Assembly: GCA_023630585.1 (NCBI GenBank) | Contig: CM042555.1 | Span: 13,742,501-13,806,500, forward strand | Direction of reading: 5' to 3' | Origin: Cranoglanis bouderius | Taxonomy: Eukaryota; Chordata; Actinopteri; Siluriformes; Cranoglanididae | DNA: 64,000 nucleotides | Shown: positions 13,511 through 24,936 of the stretch, one piece after another | How positions within the stretch are numbered: position 1 is the stretch's first letter | Layout: each line of letters starts with the position of its first letter | Made by a program: the position numbers and the translations under genes | Notes under the pieces: model-generated | Database searches by the model: none | Seen by the model: the letters and a program-made list of their open reading frames with translations, nothing else | What the model was told of the DNA's origin: nothing

Positions 13511-13650
13511 GTTCTCCTCCGTTACATGACGTGTTAGTATGTACTTGCCTACTCTCTTGCTACATACTCAAAGTATGTACTTTTTCTTCATATAAAATTT
13601 TTTTTTTTTTTAAATTACATACTTACAATAGGCAAATTGAGATGCAGCAC

Positions 13651-16146
13651 TGTTCTTTCACAAGAGATGAAATTCTGAAATGTTAAATCCAGCAGCTTCG
13701 AGTCTGCTTTCTTTTATCAGTGCAAATATAGAAGATGGATCCTTAGTTAGATCTTTTGAGGAATAAAAATGTGCATTTTTCCAGGTAAGCCACTTATTTG
13801 TTCTCCAATTACTTTGAAGCCTGGTAAAGTAAAAACAAATAAGAGCACAGAAGAATAAAGTATTCCCCAGTGGTTAGGTCTATGTGGCTAGCTCATTTTC
13901 TACCAAAATGCCAGTACCTCATAATACTGAGGACATGAAATGTCACCATGCTGTTAACTGAGGTGTGTGTCCTATCACTTTAAAATGATAACATGCTTTG
14001 TGTAGTTTTACAAAACAACTACATTGAGAGAGGAAAAAAAACATATCTGCATTTTAAGCGACAAGTATAACGCAACGGTATATTTACTTAAGACTTCCAG
14101 TCACACCAAGCCATCACACTATCTACATTACCATCGACTTAAGAGCCCAAGCTGCCAGCTTTACAGATAATAAGGGGTGAAAGTGGAGTCATAGGTTATT
14201 GAGCTAATCTTATTCCACCACTTGAGTTTAATATTCTTTTTCTGGGACAGAAAAGGGAAGAAATGCTTCGCTTAAATGCTTTAAACAAACTGTTCAAGCG
14301 CTCTTTAGGTGTAAATATAGACAACAGCTGATCGAGTTACGCAGGTTCAGCAGTAATATGCGCTCTCTGCCGTCTGCCTCAAACTAAACTTACTTAAATT
14401 TACTTACATGCCGACTCATGTAGAAGAGAATCTAAAAGCTAAAAAGCGGAGGTCAAGTCATATCAAATCCTAACGTGCTCATCCTAACAATCAAACAGAC
14501 TGTGGTTTAAGGTCACTACACACTAATGATGGCATTTCTAACTCTAGTGCTCAAAGCACTTGCTTCTTTATATAAGTGGCTTTCAAAGTGTGAAGCATAA
14601 CCAGGTGGTTTGTTAATTTTATTGTTTTTAAAATTCAGTTGCACATTATTAACAACAACAAAAAAAGTTATTATATTGATTATTTAGTTCTTATAGTTAT
14701 TAGTCTGTTCTGGTCTTTTGAATTGAACCTCTATAACATAAGCAGGTCTATGGATATCACCAACCTGAACCAAAAGATGTATGGTAATATATAGAGACAT
14801 TTAAATAATGTTTGTGAAATAAATCTGTGCTGGGGGTCCAGGGAATTTCGTTTGCATTTGAAGACGTCCCTGGCTGCACAATGTTTGAGAAACTCTGCTT
14901 CACACTACACACAGTCATGGTTAATATGTCCTGTCCCACTGTGTTAAGAGCAAACCCCACATGGCCAGATCACTCCGTTACATGTACACAATATACATTT
15001 CTTCAACCAGTGCTAATTCACGGATGTTTCAGTGGTTTAACTGAAACATCTATTCACGTTTTATACCATCAGTGTAACATGATCATCCCTGACAGATTAC
15101 TGAATAATCTGCCTATTATAAAGACATATAGCTCCTGTGACCCTCTTCATATCTCGAGGTCTGTACCTGGCGATAAAGGCCTGGCTCAAGAAAGCAGGCC
15201 AAGAACCTCCACTTTTCGAAAATGTGTTAGACAAATATTACAATCCCTAAAAGCCTAGTCTTATACTCTGTTAACTATATAAACTGAATAAATAAGAAAC
15301 CAGCGCGTCCTAAAGGCTCAGATCCCTTGGACAATGTTAAAGACCAGAATGGGGTGTGTGGCCACTTTCGGTTAGCTAGCACGCTAGCGCTGCACAGTCA
15401 CAAATATGTTTACACTATGCGTAGCACCAGCAAATTACAAAGCTTACCGACCAGGTTAAACATTAAAACTCGTCTTAATTCGTTTTCCCCCCATTGTGTT
15501 CAGTCTTGATTTAAATACACTGAGTCCAGAAACGGCAGCAGGCGCCTGTGTAGCGACATCACAAGACACAGGCCTTACAGCAAGTAACGCTTAGCTTCGT
15601 GGCTAGCTGTTGCACAATTTAACGTCTCTGCTCATTTATATCTACCTGGAGAGAAGAAAAACTGGTGAATAACCAGGCGTTTTTCAGGTTAGTGCTGCGC
15701 CAGACACGGCTTGTTAAGAACACTCAAATTAAACAGACGCGTTAAGTATTTAATGAGTTGGCGAGGTTGTAAAGTAGGCTTCAGGTGCAGACAGAGCTAG
15801 CTAGCCACTGTTCACTAGTCATCTTTGTCTCATATGCTGGTTCGTGCACAATTAGAGAATAAATTTCAGACATTTTCCTCTTAAAGAGACATGACTTAAC
15901 CGCCAAGACAAACTAATGTTTGCTATGTTCAACTGGCTGCAAGTAATTTTCCTTCATTTCCAACCACCTCTTTAAGCTCGCCTTTACAGTGACGTATGTT
16001 ACTTAGCAAGCTACATAAGGACTACAGTAAACAAGTTCGCGGCTAACCTGGAGAGCTAGCTAACTTGCTAACGAGCTAATTTAGTGATAGAGGTAGTCAG
16101 CGTTTTCCCAAAGCGGCTATGGTTAACAAGGAGGGGGGAAATGTAG
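13651..16146. other. non-coding stretch, celf1/ptpmt1 intergenic or celf1 5' intron
   Basis: No recognised exon. From about 15300 to 16130 the sequence is less AT-rich, with scattered CpGs and GCTAGC words, which could mark the celf1 promoter area. A 143-codon ORF at 14827-15258 has no recognisable similarity. Confidence 0.35.
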
Positions 16147-16153
16147 ACTTACC
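16147..16153 (-). other. celf1: candidate splice donor of a celf1 5' non-coding exon
   Basis: On the minus strand the sequence reads CTTCAAGG|GTAAGTC, with the last exon base at 16153. It is a strong donor in the right orientation and at a plausible place for the first non-coding celf1 exon. Only the motif and the context support it. The exon start is not defined; a T-run lies at about 16207-16227. Confidence 0.28.
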
Positions 16154-16877
16154 CTTGAAGCTGTTTAAATGTCTGGAATTAAGTGCTCTGACACAGCGGA
16201 ACAGTCTTTTTTTTTTTTTTTTTTTTTACTTGTGGGATTTGTTTCAGCTAATTATTTTTTTACTAACCACGTCTTCCCACGACAGCCCACTTTCTACCAG
16301 GGACAGTGTAAAATGGCTGTCTTTCCTGCATTTACCATTAATACTTCTAACAGGGGAGTGGGGTGGAGCCATTGATAATATATAAGGTTAAATTCTATCA
16401 TTTAGCAATACAGTTGCAAATTGGGGTCTGCTTTATGGCTGTTTCATCTATATTTTATTTTATTTACTCTAAACAAAAGGAACAATTATATACGATCGAG
16501 TATGAACCATACGGAGTTCCCCCACACGCTACAATGGACCTTTTGGTCACGTGTTTATTACAATCAGTAAAATTCAAAGGCGGCTGGTCAGTGACATGTG
16601 AGGAAAACACTTGGGCATGTTAACTTCGGTGATAAACACGTATGAGCTCTCAGCTGTTATAAAGTAACCCGATTACAGATTGTTAAATATATAACAACAC
16701 AAGAGGAAATAAAACTGTATTATACAAGCATTAATCAACGCACTGTGCCTACAGAGTCACGCCTGTGTACCTGTTTATTTATTTGTTTACATGTGAACAT
16801 TTTTAAAAACAATAGATATCACAATCAGTGTTTCACAGTTGATTACTGATATTCTTAGAAATATTTTCGTAATGAAA

Positions 16878-16984
<107 letters not shown>

Positions 16985-17127
16985 ATGCAAATGAGGCCTC
17001 GTCTAATTAAATAAATTTGCATGCTACATAAAACAATACTCAATAGAAAGACTTTTACACAAAAAGTTGTAGGAATATCATTTATTTATTGTTTAATCAA
17101 GAAATACCATACGCTGTTACAAAAAAG

Positions 17128-17128
<1 letters not shown>

Positions 17129-17198
<70 letters not shown>
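17129..17198. repeat. (AT)n microsatellite, about 70 bp
   Basis: Uninterrupted AT repeats about 150 bp to the right of the compound repeat and about 580 bp upstream of the ptpmt1 start codon. Confidence 0.95.
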
Positions 17199-17202
<4 letters not shown>

Positions 17203-17629
17203 TTACATTAAACTATACATTTTTTATATTTAAATATAATCAATGAAATAATAGATAAATATATAGATAATCTATAGTATTAATAAAACTATAATATTAA
17301 AGATGGGAAAGAACATAAAATTTCATGAATGCAGGTCATCTAGAAACTAAGATTTTTGGTTTTGAATACGGAAAAAAAATATATATTTTTAGAAAGTTTA
17401 AGAGAAGACAGCTTACCAAGATTGTTATTTGTAGTTGTGATGTCTTGCCTTAGACGTATTCATTTGATTCTATTTATTTGCGTTTGGTTTTATCAGTGTA
17501 TTTATTTCATTATTTATTGTTTCATTCTATTTTTAGTGTCCTTTATTTTTGCACTGTCTGTGTTCACCCACTCTATCTATCTATGCTTGTGATTACACAT
17601 CCATCAGTTTGAGTTGAACTTCCTCCCGT

Positions 17630-17644
17630 CCAGCAGGTGGCGAT
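17630..17644 (+). promoter_or_regulatory. candidate CTCF site upstream of ptpmt1
   Basis: CCAGCAGGTGGCGAT matches the vertebrate CTCF core (CCASYAGRKGGCRSY) at 14 of 15 positions. It lies 135 bp before the ptpmt1 start codon, between two divergent genes, where a boundary or promoter-proximal CTCF site is plausible. Occupancy cannot be judged from sequence. Confidence 0.5.
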
Positions 17645-17737
17645 AGCTCTTCACATGTAGCACTTCTCAACGACGAAGTTCGATGACACCACGGATAAGA
17701 AATGACAGGTATTTTTAAGAAGCATGTTAATGGGGCA

Positions 17738-17738
17738 T

Positions 17739-17769
<31 letters not shown>

Positions 17770-17773
17770 AAAA
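17738..17773 (+). repeat. (AAAAC)n tract just before the ptpmt1 start codon
   Basis: About five AAAAC units plus an A-run end 5 bp before the ATG at 17779, so the repeat is probably in the 5' UTR or the core promoter. Confidence 0.85.
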
Positions 17774-17778
17774 CTACA

Positions 17779-20700
17779 ATGTCAGGTTTGTTAGCGAGGG
17801 TTTTATTTTACCCCACACTTGCTTACAATGTGGTGATGGAGAAAATCTCTTCTCGGCGATGGTTTGATCGCGTGGACCAGACTGTCATCCTCGGGGCTCT
17901 TCCATTCAGATCCATGACCGAAGAGGTGCGAGTCTTTGGGTAGTAACTTTGTGAAGTTCACAGTGCTGGATGTGTTGATATGTTTCTTGAGCTTTTCAGG
18001 ATTACGGTAATGTACGAAAGAAACGGGGTTTTGGATAGGTGTCATGTTTTCTGAAGTAATAAGACTCATATTTAGGCTCTTCTACTACTCAGATGTTTGA
18101 TAAATTCTTATCTTCTCTGCTAATACAGCTGGTTCAAGCGGAAAATGTTCGGGGGGTGTTAACGATGAACGAAGAATACGAGACGGAGTTTTTCTGTAAT
18201 TCAGCAGAGGTGAGGTGTGTGTGTGTTAATTACCATTCTGTAGGACAATGACGATTGATTGATTCCATTGATGTGCCAAGTATCCCTTGTAACTCATAAA
18301 ACATATATAGTCATGTGAAAAAATAAGTACACTCCATAGAACTTGTAGGCTTTTTTTTAAAATACATATTTGGACAAACAAACATTTGATCCTCTTTGAA
18401 ACAACATTAAAGTTGATACACTATCAAATGACACATAAAATTGATATTTTCAAAATTTAAATAACAAAAAAAATAAATAAATAGATGTCACATGGAAAAA
18501 GTAAGTACACCCCTACATTTACCACACCTTCAAATCCATATAATTAGAATCAGGTGTTCAAGATTGGGTGCCAGTGATTAGAACCTGCTTAGGGAGTGCA
18601 GGTGGAACCTGTCTTATTTATACCCCTCTCATATCTAGTGTCTGGTGTTCCCTTTGTTATTGAGGTGTGTGGGGTCATCATGCCAAGATCTAAAGAGTTC
18701 TCAAAGGCCTTCAGAAAAAAGGTTGTGGATGCCTATGAGTCTGGCAAGGGATTTAAAAAGATCTCCAAATTATTTGAAGTACATCATTCCACTGTAAGGA
18801 AAATCATCTACAAGTGGCGCATATTTCCTACGACTGCCAGTTTGTCCAGGACTGGCCGTCCCAGAACATTCAGCCCAAGAGCAGACCATCTGATGCAAAA
18901 AAGAAGTCTCCAAGAACCCCAAAATTTCATCACAGGATCTGCTAGTAAGCCTTGCAACTGTTGGTGTCAAAGTGCATGCTTCTACAATCAGAAAGAGATT
19001 GCACAAATTTGACCTGCGTGCCAACAAATTTCTGTTGAATAAATGATTGAAAAAGCTAATTTTCCTTGTGGTTTTGTTCAAGTATATCAACTTCATTAAT
19101 AGGCACTGTTTCAAAGATGATCAAATGTTTGCTTGTCCAAATATGTCAAAAAAGCCAACAATTTCCATGGGGTGTACTTATTTTTTCACACGACTGTATA
19201 TTATATAACTTATTTATTTATGTATACAAGGTTTCTTTCTTGAACTGGTCACATTTTTCTCTTAAATGAGGAACAGGATTGAAATTAGCAAATAAAATGT
19301 GGTTAAATGTGGCATGAGGACATTAAAAGCAATAATCTGCTTACTTTTTAAAACTAATAACTTCAGTCTATTTGAGTAACAGGGGTGTACATTCAAAATG
19401 ACCCCATCAGTCAATCACAATCGCAATATTATTGAAAATAAAAAAGAAAAACGAATGAGAAAATGTACTTTTCATCTTCCCATGATTTTCGGGAAATTTG
19501 GTTGATACAACATCCTGTTGAGCGTGTGACTTTTGGAGTAGTCCAAGTATTTCATATAGGTGAATGTCTTCAGGTTACAGGGTTGAGTGAATTTTGAGTG
19601 AAGGGACAGAACTAAAATTTGATACTAATGGATGAATCTTGGAAAACGATGTTTCAGGCATGAGATGTTAAACGGATTCACGCATTAATGCTTAAAATAA
19701 TATGATTTCTGAAGTATTTTAATGATTATATTTCAAGGTAAAGTGTAGTTAAGGCGATCTGAGACAGGCAAAGTTGTTGTAGACGTTTTATTAATGTTTG
19801 AAGTTATTTATCTGAAATAAATTTGTAATCATAATTATGCAACCCCCACTGCAAATCAGGTTTATTGTCAAAATTTACAGACTTTCAGCTGTTTGCAATG
19901 AACAAATCAAACAAAAGCAATTGAAATAGCTCAACACAACGAATGCTTCACGTGGTTTCCCCAAATTCAACTGAAAATGCAACTTTTAATGACTTCTCCA
20001 GTTTCAAAATTATACAACCCCCTGAATAGAATCCCTCACAAAAGCACAAATATGCAAAACAGGTGTTGTCTCAAGCACACCTGATGCATCTAATCAAGGG
20101 CTTCATTAGTTGCACAAGGTGTGCTTGAGCTGGAACACATGTGTAACGAATCAAAGGCATTACTACAGCCGTGGCCAAAAGTTTTGAGAATGACACAAAT
20201 ATTAATTTTTACAAAGTCTGCTGCCTCAGTTTTTATGATGGCAATTTGCATATACTCCAGAATGTTATGAAGAGTGATCAGATGAATTGCAATTAATTTC
20301 AAAGTCCCTCTTTGCCATGAAAATGAACTTAATCCCAAAAAAACATGTCCACTGCATTTCAGCCCTTCCACAAAAGGACCAGCTGACATCATGTCAGTGA
20401 TTCTCTCGTTAACACAGGTGAGAGTGTTAACGAGGACAAGGCTGGAGATCACTCTGTCATGCTGATTGAGTTAGAATAACAGACTGGAAGCTTTAAAAGG
20501 AGGGTGGTGCTTGAAATTATTGTTCTTCCTCTGTTAACTAAGGTTACCTGCAAGGAAACATGTGCAGCCATCATTGCTTTGCACAAAAAAGGATTCACAG
20601 GCAAGGATATTTCTGCTAGTAAGATTGCACCTAAATCAACCATTTATCGGATCATCAAGACCTTCAAGGAGAGAGGTTCAACTGTTGTGAAGAAGGCTTC

Positions 20701-23219
20701 AGGGCGCCCAAGAAAGTCCAGCAAGCGCCAGGACCATCTCCTAAAGTTGATTCAGCTGCGGGATCGGGGCACCACCAGTGCAGAGCTTGCTCAGGAATGG
20801 CAGCAGGCAGGTGTGAGTGCGTCTGCACGCACAGTAAAGCGAAGACTTTTGGAGGATGGCCTGGTGTCAAGAAGGGCAGCAAAGAAGCCACTTCTCTCCA
20901 GGAAAAACATCAGGGACAGACTGCTATTCTGCAAAAAGTACAGGGATTGGACTGCTGAGGACTGGGGTAATGTCATTGTCTCTGATGAATCCCCTTTGCG
21001 ATTGTTTGGGCATCTGGAAAAAAGCTTGTCCAGAGAAGAAAAGGTGAGCGCTACCATCAGTCCTGTGTCATGCCAACAGTAAAGCATCTTGAGACCACTC
21101 ATGTGTGGGGTTGCTTCTCAGCCAAGGGAGTGGGCTCACTCACAATTTTGCCTAAGAACACAGCCATGAATAAAGAATGGTACAAAAACATCCTCAGAGA
21201 GCAACTTCTCCCAACCATCCAAGAACAGTTTGGTGATGAACAATGCCTTTTCCAGCATGATGGGGCACCTTGCCACAAGGCAAAAGTGATAACGAAGTGG
21301 CTCGGGGAACAAAACATCGACATTTTGGGTCCATGGCCAGGAAACTCCCCAGACCTTTATCCCATTGAGAATTTGTGGTCAATCCTCAAGAGGCGGGTGG
21401 ACAAACATTAACCCACAAACTCCAAGCATTGATTATGCAAGAATGGGCTGCCATCAGTCAGGATGTGGCCCAGAAGTTGATTGACAGCATGCCAGGGCGA
21501 ATTGCAGAGGTCTTGAAAAAGAAGGGTCAACACTGCAAATACTGACTCTTTGCATAAACTTCATGTAATTGTCAATAAAAGCCATTGACACTTATGAAAT
21601 GCTTGTGATTATACTTCAGTAACAGTTAGTAACATCTGACAAAAAGATCTAAAAACACTGAAGCTGTAGACTTTGTGAAAATTAATATTTGTGTCATTCT
21701 CAAAACTTTTGGCCACGGCTGTAGCATTATTCTTTTCCACCAGAATAATGTAATGGATCAACTTTAAACATGAAACGAAACAGAAGCGCACGCTTAGATT
21801 CAACGCACCTTTTTAAAGGAGACGAGTTTTAAAGCGTGCCTGCATTATCTACCAGAATGTGTAGTAACTCGGATGAATCTGCAACGTTTAAAATTATTCT
21901 CCACCAGTTACAATTTATGTAACAAATAAAAAAAAGATGTTTAACACGTTTAAATGTATTCTCCAATTTATATAAGGAATTAGCTCGACTGCCGTGAAAT
22001 ATATCTATATATCTAATCAACGCGTGTTGTGACCAGTTATAAATATACATCAGCCATGAAAGGGAATTCATGTAGGTGCACATATACATATAGATAATTA
22101 ACTACAACGGATTATAATTAATTATGACTATGTATGTGGTCTAGATCAGCTTTATGAACTCTAAAGAGTGGGTTTATCCTTCTGGCCAGGAAGAATTAAC
22201 CCACGAAGTTTGTTATTAAAGATTAGAGCGGGTAACCGAGATCGCAGCATTTAATTGACTCATCACGTGACCAAAACAGAGAAAATCAAGCGTGGGATAA
22301 TAGATTTTAATAGCTAGATGTAACTATGGATACACACGACTAACTCTAAGCAAAACATACATATATACACATCTATATACAGGGAGAGAAAAGGGATAGA
22401 GAGAACGTAATGAAAGAAAGGGAAGCAGACAAAAACACAACTATTTAGCCTTTTTCAGAACCAGCACAAACTTAATTCTCCTGTAACACAGGGGTCCAAT
22501 CTTAAACGCAGATATAGGTTATTAACTATACTTGCATAGCCTCGGGGTCGACAGTTTGCGCGAGGTCGTGTAGAGTTCGCTGGTTCGTTGTGCCGTTTGA
22601 AAAGGCGTGAAGAGGTTGCATCCTTTGTCCGGGAGAGAGATCCTGGCTTCCTCTTCCTGGGGCACGTGGCCCCGGGGGAGAGAATCCGGAAGAGTGTAGA
22701 AGTGAAGTTAAAGAGACTGAGAAGTGAACTCTAACTCGAGTTTTTGTGAGCGTGGTGTTGTTTTAAAGACAACATCAACGCACACGCCTCTTTGGGCTAT
22801 GGGCCAATCAGGAAGTTGGGTTTGCATGTCCGGATGAACTCTCTTTGTCTGGTCTCGGACCCTAATTTAAATGTCCAGGGAGGAGCTGGCTTATACTGTG
22901 TTATAAATGAAATTAAGAGAAAACATGAAATGATGTATCCCATTGCAATATGATATGCATAATCAATCCGGGTATCTCGAGACGATTAACTACATACCAA
23001 ATTCGATGGACTTGTAAAGAATATTACAAATAAAACCTGGTTACAGACATTTAAAATGATATGCTAAATTAAAACTATCTAAAGTCATTAAGGTTAGTTA
23101 CATAAACACACAATACATGTAAACAAGATAACATCACACTATTTAGGCATCGAATAATTACACGTTACATTGAAAGGAGAGAGATTTCTCCATTGTGTGT
23201 GTAAGGTAAGCTTGTGTGT

Positions 23220-23268
<49 letters not shown>

Positions 23269-24857
23269 TGCGCGTGTGTGCGCGTGTGTATGTCCAGAAG
23301 AGGGGGCTGGCATTCTTCTAATGTCCCACCGGTCCTTGGTCACCTCAGGGTGACCTTAGGGAGGACGTTTTCTCCTCTTCCCTGCTGATTCTGAGGCTAA
23401 ATCTATGTGGTCGTAAACCGAGATTAGATCAGAGATTTACAGGCCCTTGGTCGGAGTTTTGGTGGACCCCTGCTGACGAACTAATCGTGAAGTTTCCCAG
23501 ACGTTCAGTCATCAAAGGTTTCTTTTATTGCAGGGGTAAGTCCTGTGTGGGTTCCAAAGAGTCTTTTGCATCCCAAAGGTGCATCTGGTGAAAGGAGGCC
23601 TCTCGGGGTTACTCTAGGTCACCTGAGTGGTGAAACTTTCTATGTTTCGTTTGGGTTAATTTAGAAATCAGTTTGGGCATAGTCATACGCTACACATGGA
23701 ATACCTGAACTGGCTAGGGGCAGAAAATACATGAAATACCTGGATGGGGCAGAAAAAGGAAGCAATCAACGGCTGCAACCAGATTTCTGAGAAGGCAGGT
23801 TGTGAAAAACCCTCGAGTGATTGCAAAAGACCTGCAGCAAGACTTGGTGGGAACAGGCACTGAGGTTTCAGTGAGCACAGTATGGCGCATACTAAACGCA
23901 GAAGGTTTCCATGCCAGAACTCCAAGACGTACACCACTACTGACCCAAAAGCACAAGAAAACTCGTCTCCAAATCATATAAATAAGCCACAGAAGTTTTG
24001 GGATTCTGTTCTATGGAGCGATGAAATAAAACTGGAACTTTTTGGCATGATGGATCAGCGGTATGTCTGGAGAAAAAATAATGAAGAAAGAACACTCTGT
24101 TCCACAGTCAAGCATGGTGGTGGCTCGGTGATGCTCTGGGGCTGCTTTGCATCCTCTGGCACTGGAAACCTGCAGCGTGTGGAAGGCAAGACAGTTTCAT
24201 TGAAGTATCAGGAAATCCTAGGAGAAAACGTCATGCCGTCTGTGAGGAAGCTGAAGCTTGGACATCATTGGTCCTTCCAACAGGACAATGATCCCAAGCA
24301 TACCTCAAATTCCACCAAGGCTTGGTTGCAGAAGAAGTCCTGGAAGATTCTACAGTGGCCATGACAGTCACCTGACTCGTACTCCATAGAAAGTCTCTGG
24401 TGGGATTTGAAGAAGGCGGTTGCAGCACGCAAACCCAAGAATATTACTGAACTGGAGGCCATTGCTCATGAGGAATGGGCTAAGATTCCTCAGGAATGCT
24501 GCCAGAAGCTGGTGTCTGGCTATAACAGCAAAAGGGTGCTCTACTAAGTACTAAAGATGCTTGCCATAAAGGGGATTGCCAATTTGGGGAAACCACTTGA
24601 AGCATTCGTTGTGTTGAATTATTTCAGTTGCTTTTGTTTGATTTGTTCATTGCAAACAGCTGAAAGTCTGTAAATTTTGACAATAAACCTGATTTGCAAT
24701 GGGGGTTGAATAATTTTGATTGCAACTGTATGCACATAGGTTGTTGTGAAGAAGCCTTTATCTATGTTTAAAATGTCTTTTACTTTTACTTTACATTCAT
24801 ATTTGTAAATGTAATATCAGTGGGACACAAATGGCACCCAAATAATAATTTTTAGTC

Positions 24858-24936
<79 letters not shown>

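Larger units (their letters stand above)
11475..13650. mobile_element. older non-autonomous DNA element, interrupted by an hAT element
   Basis: The left part (about 11485-11690) contains GCATCCCAATTCGCCTAGTA, and the right part (about 13520-13650) ends in the inverted counterpart (reverse complement GCTGCATCTCAATTTGCC). Both resemble an abundant fish repeat rich in GTATGTACT-like words. The hAT element at 11858-13510 separates the two parts. The exact ends and target duplication could not be fixed. Confidence 0.5.
20142..23694. mobile_element. putative solo LTR (TG..CA) inserted in the outer Tc1, itself hit by a Tc1
   Basis: The insert begins TGTAACG and ends CGCTACA, a 7-bp imperfect inverted repeat of the TG..CA kind typical of LTRs. 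A 4-bp direct repeat CATG flanks it (20138-20141 and 23695-23698). Removing it and one CATG rejoins the outer Tc1 into continuous, family-like sequence (GGAACACATG next to GAATACCTG). Without the inner Tc1 it is about 2.0 kb. No retroelement coding sequence or second LTR copy was found. It could be another long non-coding element class. Confidence 0.6.
19820..24728 (+). mobile_element. outer Tc1-like element of a three-level nest
   Basis: Inverted ends of about 150 bp: left 19820-19970, right about 24580-24728, both with a CAAATCAGGTTTATTGTC block, and TA flanks at 19818-19819 and 24729-24730. The element is split at 20141/23695 by a putative LTR. Without the insert it would be about 1.35 kb, so it also lost the N-terminal part of its transposase. 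It lies wholly within ptpmt1 intron 2. Confidence 0.85.

Noticed and set aside
14827..15258. 143-codon open frame, plus strand
   Set aside because: No recognisable domain, and no flanking splice or promoter context. Its length is compatible with chance in this stretch.
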